A stretch of 64,000 nucleotides of DNA from the NCBI GenBank assembly GCA_963930775.1, contig OZ005707.1, positions 6,262,001-6,326,000 on the forward strand, in the 5' to 3' direction. Below are positions 48,214 through 59,826 of the stretch, piece by piece (the stretch's first letter is position 1; every line of letters starts with the position of its first letter). Source of the DNA: Cliona cf. orientalis (lineage: Eukaryota; Porifera; Demospongiae; Clionaida; Clionaidae). Both the position numbers and the translations under genes were made by a program. The notes beneath the pieces are model-generated. The model ran no database searches. It saw only the letters and a program-made list of their open reading frames with translations, and was not told the origin of the DNA.

Positions 48214-51200
48214 ATGGCAGGAGTAACAAGGCTTCTGCTAAGTTTTGCAGGAGTGTGTTTGAGTTTATCTCTCCTTGTAAACGGTGGGTCTGTATCATAG
48301 CTAGCTAACTATTACTTACTTTGATTCTAACCTCCAGTAATATTATTGAGTGTGCATGCTGCATATATTTTAGGCCAGATTGTTGATGGATCACGGATAG
48401 ATGGAATACGATTGGTTGCCTCTGATGGAGAAACTGGGGGGAACAGTGGAAGAGTTGAAGTGCTATACAATGGAGCCTGGGGCACAATTTGTGATGACTC
48501 TTGGTCTTTCGGTAATGCCAGAGTTGCTTGCAGGTGAGTTATTACAGAGAAGTGTAATCAACATTGCATTAATGTTAACATGAAACTGCATAATATTAAA
48601 TTTATCACCTATATGTATAACTAAAATGCATGGGGATTTACTGCATGGATTTCAATTTTAATGCATCAGAAGGAGTGGCAACGGTATAGACCACACTACC
48701 ACACGCATGAAGTCACAACTATGGATTTCATAATGCTATAGCTACACATCGATGTGCATAATACTGTTCTTAATGACACAGGATGCTTGGGTTTCAAGGT
48801 GTTGTTTGTTCCGTTGGACGAGCTCGTTTTGGACGTGGTAGTGCGTCATCTCCTATTTGGATGGATGAGCTCCGCTGTACGGGACAGGAAAGAGCTCTGG
48901 ATCTTTGCTTCTTCAGGGGATGGGGAAGACATGACTGCAATCATCAAGAAGATGCAGGAGTAGTCTGCAGTAACAGTTATGGACTTAAATTTTATTAGCA
49001 GTTCTATAAAGTAATCGGTGTAATGTGCTATTGCAGGTTCACTAATTGGTATTCCCATTGACATTACTTTGCTAAATTCAACCACAAAGAGCCTAACTAT
49101 TGCATGGACTGTAAGTTCACTTTCTACATGTATAATCTTACAATCCCTTGAATATTAGCTAAGCATAGTTCAACCCAGTTACATTATTTTATTATCAGTA
49201 TAGACGTAGGTGTTATTCTAACTGCCATTATACAACCTTTGTAGGCACCCACAGCTCCTGATGGAATATCGAGTGTTCAGTATAGAGTTCAAATTGAGTC
49301 CGAGGATGGCAATGTCAGAAGAGAGACCATCCACAAGTTTCGCTCCAGGCATATAGCTGGGCAGAGGATAACACACACTTTGGGGTACCTGGAGAAAGAC
49401 ACCACTTACAGTGTGCGTATCAAGATGGGAGTTCGGTACTCAGTCTGTGGGTACATCTTCGACTTTGGAGAGTATTCTAATCCTGTCTCATTCATAACTG
49501 ATGACACACGTAAGATTCACAAAAACTAAACAAATTTTGCTAAAAATTGGTATTGACTGATTAGGATATTGCTGAGTATCAATATTATCATAATAATATG
49601 TACAATTATAGTACCGGAATCTAATATTGAGCTGAGACTGATTCCTCCTCAACCTGGACTCAACTTTCTGGGGAGGTTAGAGGTTCTCTACAATGGCACA
49701 TGGGGAACGGTCTGTGACGACTTCTTTGGCTATGCTGAAGCAGATATTGTCTGCCACATGCTCAACTTTACCAGGGGTGCTCTGTGCGTGGCAGGAAACG
49801 CTAAGTTTGGGCAAGGGCAAGGTATGATTTTTTTACCAGATAGAGTATAGGAGATCAAAAGATGATTCTTTTTTTTACTGTAGGTCCAATTTGGTTGGAT
49901 AATGTGAACTGTAATATTGAAGATGAAATACTGGATGACTGTGAATTTAATCCGTGGGGAATGAGCAACTGCAATCATCGGTGTGATGTTGGAGTCATTT
50001 GTAGACCAAGTCAGTTAATTCATACGGATCAACTTTAATTACTATTTGAGAAACTTCTCTCTCTTTAGATGATCCCTTTCCAGCAGTTGAAAATTTACGA
50101 GTGCTAAACGTTGGGCCTTCATCAATCAGCTTTGGATGGGATGTACGTCAACAGATGCATGAATAGATTCCGGATCCATTCTTGATTCCGTAGATCTAAT
50201 TTTGTCATTTTACAGCCTTATGTCTTCCCACCTGGTACGAGGAAAAATCTTCTTGAACTGCGATGCATTAGCAGTGATGGCTTCAGTGTATCGGTAGCTG
50301 TACCTGGTGATCTTACCAACTACACGTTTCGATGGCTTCCTCTCGGGGAACAGTTCAACATCTCTGTCCGTGCTCAAGTGCAATTCTCTGCCTGTCGCTT
50401 CTCCTCTCTGTTTGGGGAATACTCCGATGAAATTGTGGTCACCACAATGGAAACAGGTATTAGTATAATAGGCCATATGTTTTACTTACACAACTTTAAA
50501 GATGTATACCTATGACCACGGTGGTCACGCAAAAGCTTAAACTAACATTGGGCATTCATTATTATTATTATTTTTTTTTTTTGTCACGTACAGCTCCAAC
50601 TGAAGCACCGAGGAATTTTGCTGTTACTGCCATTAACAGAACAGCCATAGAGGTTAAGTGGAGACTGCCACCTTTTGACTCTCGTGGTGGAACCATCCTC
50701 GGCTACAGACTCTTCTACCAACTAGCTGAACTTGAGGGAGAAGAAGAAGAGATCATGGTCAACATAACGAACAATGCAACGGATACCTACGTTGTCAGTG
50801 ATCTTGAGCCAGATACGATGTACAATTTTAGCATCCTTGCCTACACTAGCGTGGGTGATGGACCAAGAAGCAGCACTCTTACCACAGCGACATTAAGTAA
50901 GAATATATAGTGTCCTTTAGAGTGCAGGCTCAATATTCCCCCAAAATATGCATGTTTTGATAAGTGCATGCATGCACTTATCCAGATTAATAACAAGCAG
51001 CTGGGATAACAATTATTTTTCTCTCCACAGGGTTTGATCCGATGATATCACGATTTGGATTCTTCGGCAACGGGAAAGATAGAGTAGTCCTGAGTTCATA
51101 CAGAAGGGGCAGAGTCAGAATTATCTGCGCTACCAAAAATTCTACCGATTTTCCACCAGATTGGTTCTTCAGTAATGGCACTAGAATTGGATTCAGGAAT

Positions 51201-53661
51201 CGAAATTTGAAGGTCACCCGTTCATCTGATGGAACTGCAGTGCTTCGTATAGCAGACTATCGACCACTTAGTTACTGTGATGGAGGCACTTACACCTGCA
51301 TTGTCAATGCTACCACCTCGGATCATTTTGAAACAAAGGATTTCACATTAGTCATCAACCGTAAGTTTATCACCTGTTAACATGAAATAACTCCATTGCA
51401 CTTAATTTTTAATGTTTTCAGTTATGCCACCACCTCTTGATCGACCATCAGTTATCAAGACGCAGAGCATGAGCATCACAATCGGGTGGTCTGACCTATT
51501 ATGTGACGGAGGACACACCATCCGCAGTTTCACCATTCGCTACAGAACCTACTTCTCCTATTTTCGCTACATCAGGAATATCGATCCTAATCTGAGGAAC
51601 TACACCATCACTGAGCTAGTACCGAACTCACTCTACTCCATTCAAATACGAACTGTTAATACAGATTCAATACGTAGCTCCTTCTCGTCATCTCGATTGG
51701 TCTCTACTCTTCCGCCAGGTAAGCCATGCAACTATAATAATCATTATATCATTGACTCTAGCTCACTGTGCCATATATTTCTCATTTTTACAGCCCCTTC
51801 ACCACCTCGTAATGTCTCTGCCAAGCTGATTGCCCCAGGCACTGTGGAGGTTAGGTGGAGTGTTCCAGCAGTATCAAATGGAGTTATCATTCGCTTCACT
51901 GTCTATGCAATTCCTGTGAGAGCTAATGGGCCCATACTGAGAGGAAAGAGACAAGCTACCACACCACAAACCATACAAAAGGTATGGAATTGACAGATTT
52001 GGTGATCTCATCACATGAATTTCATGTACTAGGTGTTTCCAGGATCAGCAAGAGCTGGCAATATCACAATGTCTGCTCACTCTGTCACTTACAGCTTTGT
52101 TGTCAGCGCTGCAGTCATGGCTGGTCAGATAGTGAATGAAGGAGAGCCCTCTGATGTTACAGTTAGGACTACATTGTTCATACCTGATCCAGGTAGCTCT
52201 CCATGTAATTCGTGCTTGCATAATAATGTAATTTTATATTGCAGCTGGGTGTGTGGGTGCATTATGCCATAGGATTTGTGTCATAATGACAGTGTTTTGA
52301 TTCTCATTTTTCAGATCTTCCTGTGCTAGTGAATCTTCTTATTGCCCAATCAACCAATTCCACTATCTCTCTTATGTGGGAGAACTCTTTCCCTTCAACA
52401 GAAACCATTCAAATGATGAAATATTTGGTGAAATGGCTGACAGTGTCATAATTATTATCGTTCCCTATCATACTGAGTCTTCCCCCTCATCCTTTAGGTA
52501 ATGTATTCAGGAGAAATTGAATGGAGAAGCCAGGAAGGTATTCTGATCCAATTTGAAGACCATGGAGAGACCAATGTAACGACCAACAGCATCAAAGTCT
52601 CTGCTTTGGTTCCTGGAACTACCTACATCTTCAAAGTATCTGCCATTAGCCAATCAGGGAGAGGTGCTGAGGCAGTTATTGATGCACAAACTCAGCCTTC
52701 TCAAGGTAGTAACATAATATTAGCCAAATTTTAACATGCACCTTACTATGTATTTCCTTATAGAGGGAGTGGCTTATTTCCAGCTTCGAATGGGCCCAAT
52801 TGAGAGTTGCGTGAATTTCCCAATGGTTAGTGATACTAGTGATACTATACTGTCTTTAAACAGTCCCATTGTTATTATTATTCAATTGGTATTCAATTAC
52901 AGGGTGACTCTAGCAAAGATAATGTGCGAAAAGGATTAGCACAAGAATTAGCACAACTGTGCACCACTTGTGGCCTCACTGCTGCCAACATCAAAGATGA
53001 CGAATTCAGCTGTCATGGAGGACTCACTAACTTCATTGTCTACAGGGCAAGGATTGTAGGCACTGACACGTACAGTGCCCCAGGGCTGGTCTCCCTCATG
53101 CAGTCTTGGGTGGGCAGTGGTAGGGCCTCCATCATGGTCCAGTCCTCTCGTCTCCACCTCGATCCAACTTGTGATGCTTATCTCGATACTCTTCAATCAC
53201 CAGACTGCCCTCCAGGTGAACAGATCCCGAGTTTATGGACCAGCCCAATTACAAACTCAGAGTTCACCGAGATGACACTGTCAGTGAGTGATGATGAGTC
53301 AGGATCAGCATCTGGGGGTGGGGTAATTGCTGGAAGTATTAGTGCAGTGGTGCTGGTCATACTTTGTATGCTTTTGATCCTGGTACTGGTGCTCATAATG
53401 AAGATATTGAATTCAAAATAGTAGGTTTAATTTTGTAACTAACATACTACGTATGGCATGCAAAATATTTGTGACTTTGTTCATATAACTACAGCAAGCA
53501 CCATACTTCATTAGATGAAGATACAAAAAGGTATGCACATAGCTATATGCATACTTTTGACATCAGAAGCATAATAATTATTATGGCTAATTTACACATG
53601 CAGGGATAGTATCATAATATTTGACAGCGATATGAAGAATAAGGAAGACATGACCAGCTAA
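48214..53661 (+). CDS. Gene J: SRCR-FN3-Ig type I membrane receptor
   Basis: Exons: 48214-48283, 48374-48533, 48782-48975, 49037-49110, 49245-49509, 49612-49821, 49884-50009, 50069-50142, 50216-50456, 50594-50896, 51031-51360, 51422-51718, 51794-51981, 52033-52192, 52315-52427, 52498-52705, 52764-52825, 52903-53420, 53495-53530, 53604-53661. They sum to 3687 nt, 1228 residues. Same modules as B. A furin-like RGKR lies at 51940-51951. The tail differs most: it starts [10 protein letters not shown] and contains IIFDSDMKN, but lacks the PF-x-D motif of the others. Splicing at 53420 skips an immediate stop. The membrane-proximal exon shares a block of near-identity with gene F (53042-53172). It is the most compact member, with short introns and no insertions. 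Confidence 0.93.
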
Positions 53662-53935
53662 GCACTTCATGCACGTGCTGACCTTAAACATGGACAGAGT
53701 GATAGCTATAAGATGTATATAATTATAGTAAACTCTTGCTAAAGGCTACCTGAATTTTATTACCTTAAATCATTACTGCTTCAGTCTAAGAGCTGCAGAT
53801 ATTGGATATGATTATTATAAGTGAAAGTATCATTAAGTAGCTATCCAGTTTCAATTAATAATAATTACAGAGAATACATAACTATTGACATTGTGTTTTA
53901 GCTGAGCGTGACTTTTCTCCAAGATCCTGACATAT

Positions 53936-56101
53936 TTACAGAATCCTAATGATAGCTTTAGTCACCATAACAATCAATAGAATTGAAGTCCAGAAACCTA
54001 CACCTGAAAAATACCATGCATAATATTGTACAAGAATCAGTCCAATTTCACTCCTGTGAAACTTGTAGCTACATAACTTGTCAGGGCTTCAGAAAGATGG
54101 CATGAAGTAATGTTATATTATTATATGTATCAACTCGCCCACCTCAGTGAGTAACACGTAAGACTCGGGAGTGACTAGATCTTAGTATACATAACATGCA
54201 GCATAACATTACATAAAATTAATTATAGTGGGTCACGTTACTGAAAAAATTTACTATGATATAAGGGCTGTTAACTTTCAACCCAGCTTATGTTACATGT
54301 CACTACCGGGGTATGTCAACTTATCCATTTAGTGGAAGGAACATGAATAAGCCGATAACTGTCATGGGAGAAGTATAGTGTGTATCACCAAGGCAACCCA
54401 CATAGAACATTAATTAATGGCTACCTGATTGCTTCATGGCACCGGATCTAGGGACAGTTTGAGCTGGTTCAGCCATTGTAGATGTTCCTCCTCCCTGCAT
54501 GTCAGTAGTCCCCCCAGGCTGGCCAGCACTAGTACTGGTACCTCCAGTATCAGTAGCCATTATAGTACTACTCTGAGCATCAGTAACCATCATAGTACTA
54601 CTCTGAGCATCAGTACTAGCGGTACCAGTGACACCAGCGGCTGTGGTAGTTGCTTCAGTTGGTGCCACTGTACATGTAGCATATTACCAATGCGTAAACA
54701 AGAGATGTACACTAGCTGTACTCCTTATGTATATAGGAGGGAGTCTGTAGAAAATCTTAATAGTCAGCTATTGATGTTGCACATGTTGTTAGCCTGATAG
54801 TATATAGCTATATTATACTAGAGTAAGCCAATATTATACCTAACTCTTGAACTACAGCAGTTGACTGGTCAGCCCAGTAAGTGCTTATCATTTGTACAAC
54901 AGCAAACCTGCATGATAACATATCAAATCCAATCTTTTCACCTGTACAAGTTCAGTGCCTATGCATGCCAATAATATGAACAATGCAATCATCCAGATTC
55001 ACAATATGTAACGATACGCAACGGCAAGAATACAGTTTATGCTATAGCACAATCATTGTCAGAAATACATGTACATGTATACCTGAATTGTATGGGTCCT
55101 GTTCCCTGAGGAGGTGCCGTCCATTGAAAGGAGACCGATGTTTTATCATTACCATTTGAATGCGTAATCCCAATCTGTAGTTTAATAATCAATTAACAAT
55201 AATTGATAAGCATTGCTATCTAGCTTCCCAATATTTATGAAGCCATTCATTAATTTTGCTTTAAGAATTATACATGTACATGCAGGATAAAGTGCACCAT
55301 GCTACGCATAATGACGTTACAACTGTTCGTATAATCATGCTCCATCTGGATTGTTATTAGTAAGACCATAAAAGTCCTGTTATAAATTCCGGCCCATTTG
55401 TCTTCACTCTTCTGTCAAAACTATAACCGATTCCGTAAGGAAATTGACCGTGGCATGCACTTCTTTAAAGGGAATCATACAAAGGTACAGGAAGAATGCC
55501 ATGGAATCAGATACCGGTAAGTTATCTTTGCGTGGCAAACAACTCTTTGTAGAGTATAGAGGACATGTGTGCATACATGCATGAGAATACTATAAATCTT
55601 ACGTTTGTAGGGTTACAGGAGCTGAGCCGTGTGTTAACAGTATCTGTCACAGTGAAAGTTCCAACAGGAGAGTTATCTGCAACTGTCCTTGACAGTACCA
55701 GCAGCCCTCTGAATTGCTCACCGGAGTTGCCGGAGAGGGTGACTGCATGCGGAGGATATAGTATCATAATAATAATTATAAACTATGACAGAGTCACGAA
55801 GATAGTACGGTTATTTACTGACTGATATAATATTATAATATCAGGTGATATGATAATAATTAAGACAGATTTACTTACAAGAATAAGTTTGGCCAGGAGT
55901 GTAACCGCCTGTATCACTTAGTTGCGATATGTCAATGTTGTACGGCACTGGACTGGTTTGTGGCTGCGCTCCGTGTGAAACTGGGTTAGGCGAAATAGTG
56001 CTGCAAGCCTCCAGTGGCGCTCCGCCCGAGCGAGACTCCGCTCCGTACCACTCGGCGGACACAATAGCCAAAATAAGGCACAGTGCAAGCTTTGCTTCCA
56101 T
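53936..56101 (-). CDS. Gene K: Reeler-domain protein with mucin stalk and TM anchor
   Basis: Minus-strand exons: 56101-55879, 55742-55603, 55174-55083, 54907-54840, 54667-54425, 54003-53936. They sum to 834 nt, 277 residues. Signal peptide (LALCLILAIVSA), then a Reeler domain over exons 1-4: GGYTPGQTYSFTLSG across the first splice, EQFRGLLVLSRT, GITHSNGNDKTSVSFQW, then FAVVQMISTYWA. This follows the family pattern of an extracellular domain of reelin, ferric-chelate-reductase-like and insect defence proteins. Exon 5 is Ser/Thr/Ala-rich with DAQSST repeated. Exon 6 adds GVGFWTSILLIVMV, a single TM helix, and stops. Without splicing at 54425 the frame would end at 54414 with no anchor. Phases fit at each junction. 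No cytochrome b561 or DOMON domain follows. Likely a cell-surface glycoprotein. Confidence 0.82.
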
Positions 56102-56178
56102 GATAAATCAGTACTAACGAGTGACAACTTCAATTACACTCCAATTGTTGACCTATTGATCGCGGAAAGATACTATAC

Positions 56179-56190
56179 TGCGCATGCGCA
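56179..56190. promoter_or_regulatory. NRF-1-like palindrome upstream of gene K
   Basis: TGCGCATGCGCA, 78 bp before the gene K start codon, a position suited to a core promoter element. Confidence 0.5.
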
Positions 56191-56294
56191 TTCATAAACG
56201 TTAACGTCATAACTTCAGTACAAAAACAGGATGTGATCTTATTATTACTGGTCGACTATGATCACCCTACATGGCTAAAAATAGCCCCCTAGTA

Positions 56295-56427
56295 CATGAT
56301 TACAACATCCTCTAATCTAAGTGCCTATCCTGAGTCAAACTGAGTCCTCCCCCCTCCCCATGATTACAATATCCTCTAATCTAAGTGTCTATCCTGAGTT
56401 AAACTGAGTCCTCCCCCCCTCCCCCCA
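56295..56427. repeat. Two-copy tandem repeat, 64-bp unit
   Basis: CATGATTACAA(C/T)ATCCTCTAA through GAGTCCTCCCCCC occurs twice head to tail at 56295 and 56359, upstream of pseudogene L. Not present upstream of gene M. Confidence 0.85.
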
Positions 56428-56516
56428 TTCTTGCATACTGAATAGGGGATACCCTCTAGCTGCTCCTACTCCCACACCCTTCAGTTCCCTTGTTTATGTT
56501 GCTTCCTGGAATTGGC

Positions 56517-56524
56517 TATAAATA
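56517..56524 (+). promoter_or_regulatory. TATA box of pseudogene L
   Basis: TATAAATA, 71 bp before the ATG, with an identical copy at 59754 for gene M. Confidence 0.5.
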
Positions 56525-56851
56525 TGGGCCAATGATGAGGCCACTGATCATTCCGATATCAACGATCGCTGTGCTTCAATAAAGAGGATGTCCTATTTCA
56601 CCCTACTACTGCCACTGTTGCTGCTCCTCATCATAACCTCAGCACATTCAAGGTCAGTCTGACAACACATGATCTTTATGACCTCATGATCGTCTCATGT
56701 ATCTTCATAAACAGCATCAACCCATGCCTGTACAATAGAGAAGACGTCTTGCCATGCTTGGACTATTCTAATGCTGGAATTATTTCACCTGGACCAAAGT
56801 AAGTATCTGCTATGCTAGTGGCTCCATGAACTAACGAATTGTCGTGAATGA

Positions 56852-57029
56852 CACTAGACAAAAACTCAGACTTCATGCATGTAGGAAATGTGTAGGATAG
56901 GGCAAAATTTTCTACACATTTCATTAATTTTCACAAAAACTCTGCCCTATCCTCTGCCAAATATTATGTGTCGGAAAGCTCATGTTTTGGTAAATACGAC
57001 ATAAAGGAAATCTTACTTTTGGTCCAGTG
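56852..57029 (+). mobile_element. CACTAGACAAAA-family MITE in pseudogene L intron 2
   Basis: 178 bp, ends CACTAGACAAAAAC and CTTTTGGTCCAGTG. Flanked by TGA on both sides; gene M has a single TGA and no element at the same place (GAATTGAATGAAGAG near 60090). This is a clean occupied/empty pair and fixes the element borders. Confidence 0.88.
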
Positions 57030-58748
57030 TGAAGAGATCCTCCCTTGTGTTTCATGCAGCGAGTACACCATTCACGCAACTCGTTTCCAAGGAAACCGAG
57101 TTGATGGATCTCCCATTTGTGTGAAGAGAAAAGAAGGCGAGATTGTGAGGAAGATCCAAGATCTTGGATCACCTTCCGTCAAATTTTTATTCTCACCTGG
57201 TGCAGAGCAGGAACCAAGAATGAAGTGGGTTTCAGCTTTCTTGAGCTCAGTATACTCATGCAATGGAGTCTCTTATAGATATAATTGTATAGTTTTTGCA
57301 ACCAATAATTATTATTGCATGGATACTGCCATGGCTGTGGCAGTGTAAAATGTAGTACATGAACACAACAAAACTATAGTACTATATTAGGTACTATTCC
57401 ACATAGATTAGTAGTACTATCATTCTGCAGTAAGCTTACACTCATCTATATACCTTGTCTGAGTTCAAATAAAATTAAAACACTGGGAATGTAAAATATT
57501 ATTATGCTCCTATATATACATGCAGCTACACCAATCAGATACTTGTGGAGTACAATGTGCAATGTAAACCAGGAGATACAGCCTTCATAAAATTTGACAG
57601 CCTTGACCTGGAATCAGAAAATTGTCATGATGGGATACAATTCAGGTAATATCATGCATGAATGTTACAATACAGCCTCTATAGTGCTCAGGCTGTCTAG
57701 GTATACATGGCTCCTACTTGCATGTAACTGCAGATGCTGAGACTATGTTACAATTGATGCTGGTGCTGGTGGGAGTATGGAATATTGTGGAAATGTAGTA
57801 CCACCAAACCCCTTCATTGTAGGAACAGGTATTCTTGGACTATAAATGTAAAATTATTATTATTCCTGTTGCATTGGCTAATAATACAGGGGTGTTCACT
57901 CTGAAGTTTCGGTCGAGTTTTTCTGACACCTATCCTGGTTTCCACATCTTTGTTACCTGCCTCAGTAGTGCAGGTATAATATTATTATTAATATCATATC
58001 AAGTATTGGTACTATTGAAATGATGTTTTTTAATGCTAGAGTCCAAACAAAATGCAAAACGTACTTGCAATGAACCAGATCTAGTAGAGGTACGTAAGTT
58101 GAAATTAACTATGTGAGCATTGTTCTTCTGTAATATTATAGACAAAATGTGGAAACTTCATAATTTGATGTAGAATAATAATTCTTCTTGTCCTATTACA
58201 AAACTCCTACCTTGATTGATTCTTACTATAGCAATGAACTAGATGCATATTATTATTAGCTATTACTTTGTTGCCACAGAAATCTTCAACGATTGAAGTG
58301 ATTAATTTAACTGAAGAAAGCCTTCGCAACAGAAGGGGATCAAATTCTCTGGTAAACAATTGTCAATGTTATGTACATAACCGTTGCATCTCATGCCATG
58401 CATCACATGCATGGGAAAAGGCCAGACATGTCTGTCTATGCCAAAACAGCATTTCTATGGAATTATTAAATCATATCCAGACCATAATAAACATGCATGC
58501 ATGCTGCCTACAATCTCGCACTACAGTTCAACCATGTATGCAAACATTAACTTTAGGGATAGTCCACAGTCACTGTGCACCCTCAGCTACTAATAAAATA
58601 GTATCTGAGTGTGTATACTCACGTTCCAACAGTACACATATAGCTAACATAAATATAGCTACAGGCATTACTGTGAATAACTCATGCATGCATATTATAT
58701 TAGCTATACATTATCAATCCCATGATTATTTCAATCCTTTTTATAATT

Positions 58749-59060
58749 AGTTGCATGGTTGACAGTGAAAGTATATTTTTGCAGCAGGATAGGTAAATAC
58801 ATCAAATAGATCTACTTCACTCATTGCCAACCTGAATTCAGGAAGCTCACACTTGTTAGTATAAAAGTATTATTGGACATTCCATTTCCTTCTATTTCCT
58901 ACTAGCTTCTGTTGAATCAGAAACCCAATGCATGGTTGTAAAATCATTTCAATCCTTTGTAGTTGACAGTGAAAGTATTTTTTTGCAGTAGGATAGATAT
59001 ATGCATCTACTTGAATTCAGGAAGCTCACACTTGTTAGTATAAAAGTAATATTGGATAAT
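58749..59060. repeat. Local tandem-like repeats in intron 8 of L
   Basis: TTGACAGTGAAAGTAT...TTTTTGCAG(C/T)AGGATAG and CAGGAAGCTCACACTTGTTAGTA occur twice about 200 bp apart. Related copies lie in gene M intron 8 (about 62350-62560). Confidence 0.65.
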
Positions 59061-59753
59061 CTCAGGGAACCAGTAGTATAGCGTCAATATGTTCAAAATT
59101 AATGTGATTAAGAAATTAATTTTAATGCCTGGGAATTTTGTGTGCAGTTTCACGGTTTCCATATTTACAAGCATCATAGTTCAATAGACACTACATAGTG
59201 GACGCATGCACATGTCATGGCCTAGTAAGGCTTTTGGTTAACCCACTCGATTTATCTTTACACGGTATTCTATTGTGCAGCCCATGCATGACCTTGACGA
59301 GTACAGAAATAAGGACAATAGACAATCTGGCTGAATCGCTGTTCACAGTTGCTCTCAGAAACGCTCGTCGCAGGGCAACTCACTGGCCACCAGCCTCCTA
59401 CTCAAAAAATGGTAGTCTTCTCTTTCAACGAACAGGAGAAAGAGTTTGTGGTGCAACAAGTGAAGATTCAATCAGATCAAACAATATATATAAATCACCA
59501 GGTTCTGCATGTATATTATTTTTACATTTCATTAACAACAAATTACTAATAGATGTTTAATTATAGTGCTCATTTCAGTTAAGCTTATACTGCTCACCAG
59601 GGGACTAAAGGGTAAAAATTGGTTATCATGCATACCATGAAATTAATATTAATTTTGGATTATATGATATATACACAGAGCCAGCAAGTCTAGACAGTGG
59701 GGCAACTCCCACATCCTTCAGTTCCCTTGTTTATGTTGCTTCCTGGAATTGGC

Positions 59754-59761
59754 TATAAATA
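59754..59761 (+). promoter_or_regulatory. TATA box of gene M
   Basis: TATAAATA, 73 bp before the ATG, inherited with the tandem duplication; only 46 bp right of the junction at 59707/59708. Confidence 0.5.
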
Positions 59762-59826
59762 TGGGCCAATGATGAGGCTACTGATCATTCCAATATCAAC
59801 GATCGTTGTGCTTCAATAAAGAGAGG

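Larger units (their letters stand above)
56588..59707 (+). pseudogene. Gene L: CUB-domain secreted protein, broken copy of gene M
   Basis: Exons matching gene M: 56588-56652, 56715-56798, 57060-57224, 57526-57645, 57734-57828, 57890-57973, 58040-58089, 58280-58351, 59281-59501, then a cut exon 10 (59689-59707). Three lesions: codon CGA of gene M is TGA here (57738-57740), inside the CUB domain; a CATG duplication near 59283-59290 makes exon 9 four bases longer and out of frame; exon 10 is cut at the tandem-duplication junction, where sequence jumps to a copy of the gene's own upstream region. Exons 10-11 are missing. If transcribed, the product would stop at about 146 residues. Promoter and signal peptide are intact. 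Confidence 0.88.

Noticed and set aside
50560..50585. T-run before exon 10 of gene J as a repeat element
   Set aside because: Ordinary polypyrimidine tract of the splice acceptor.
58268..58750. 160-aa + strand ORF in pseudogene L
   Set aside because: Only its first 28 codons (exon 8 of L) are conserved; the rest is intron sequence interrupted in gene M.
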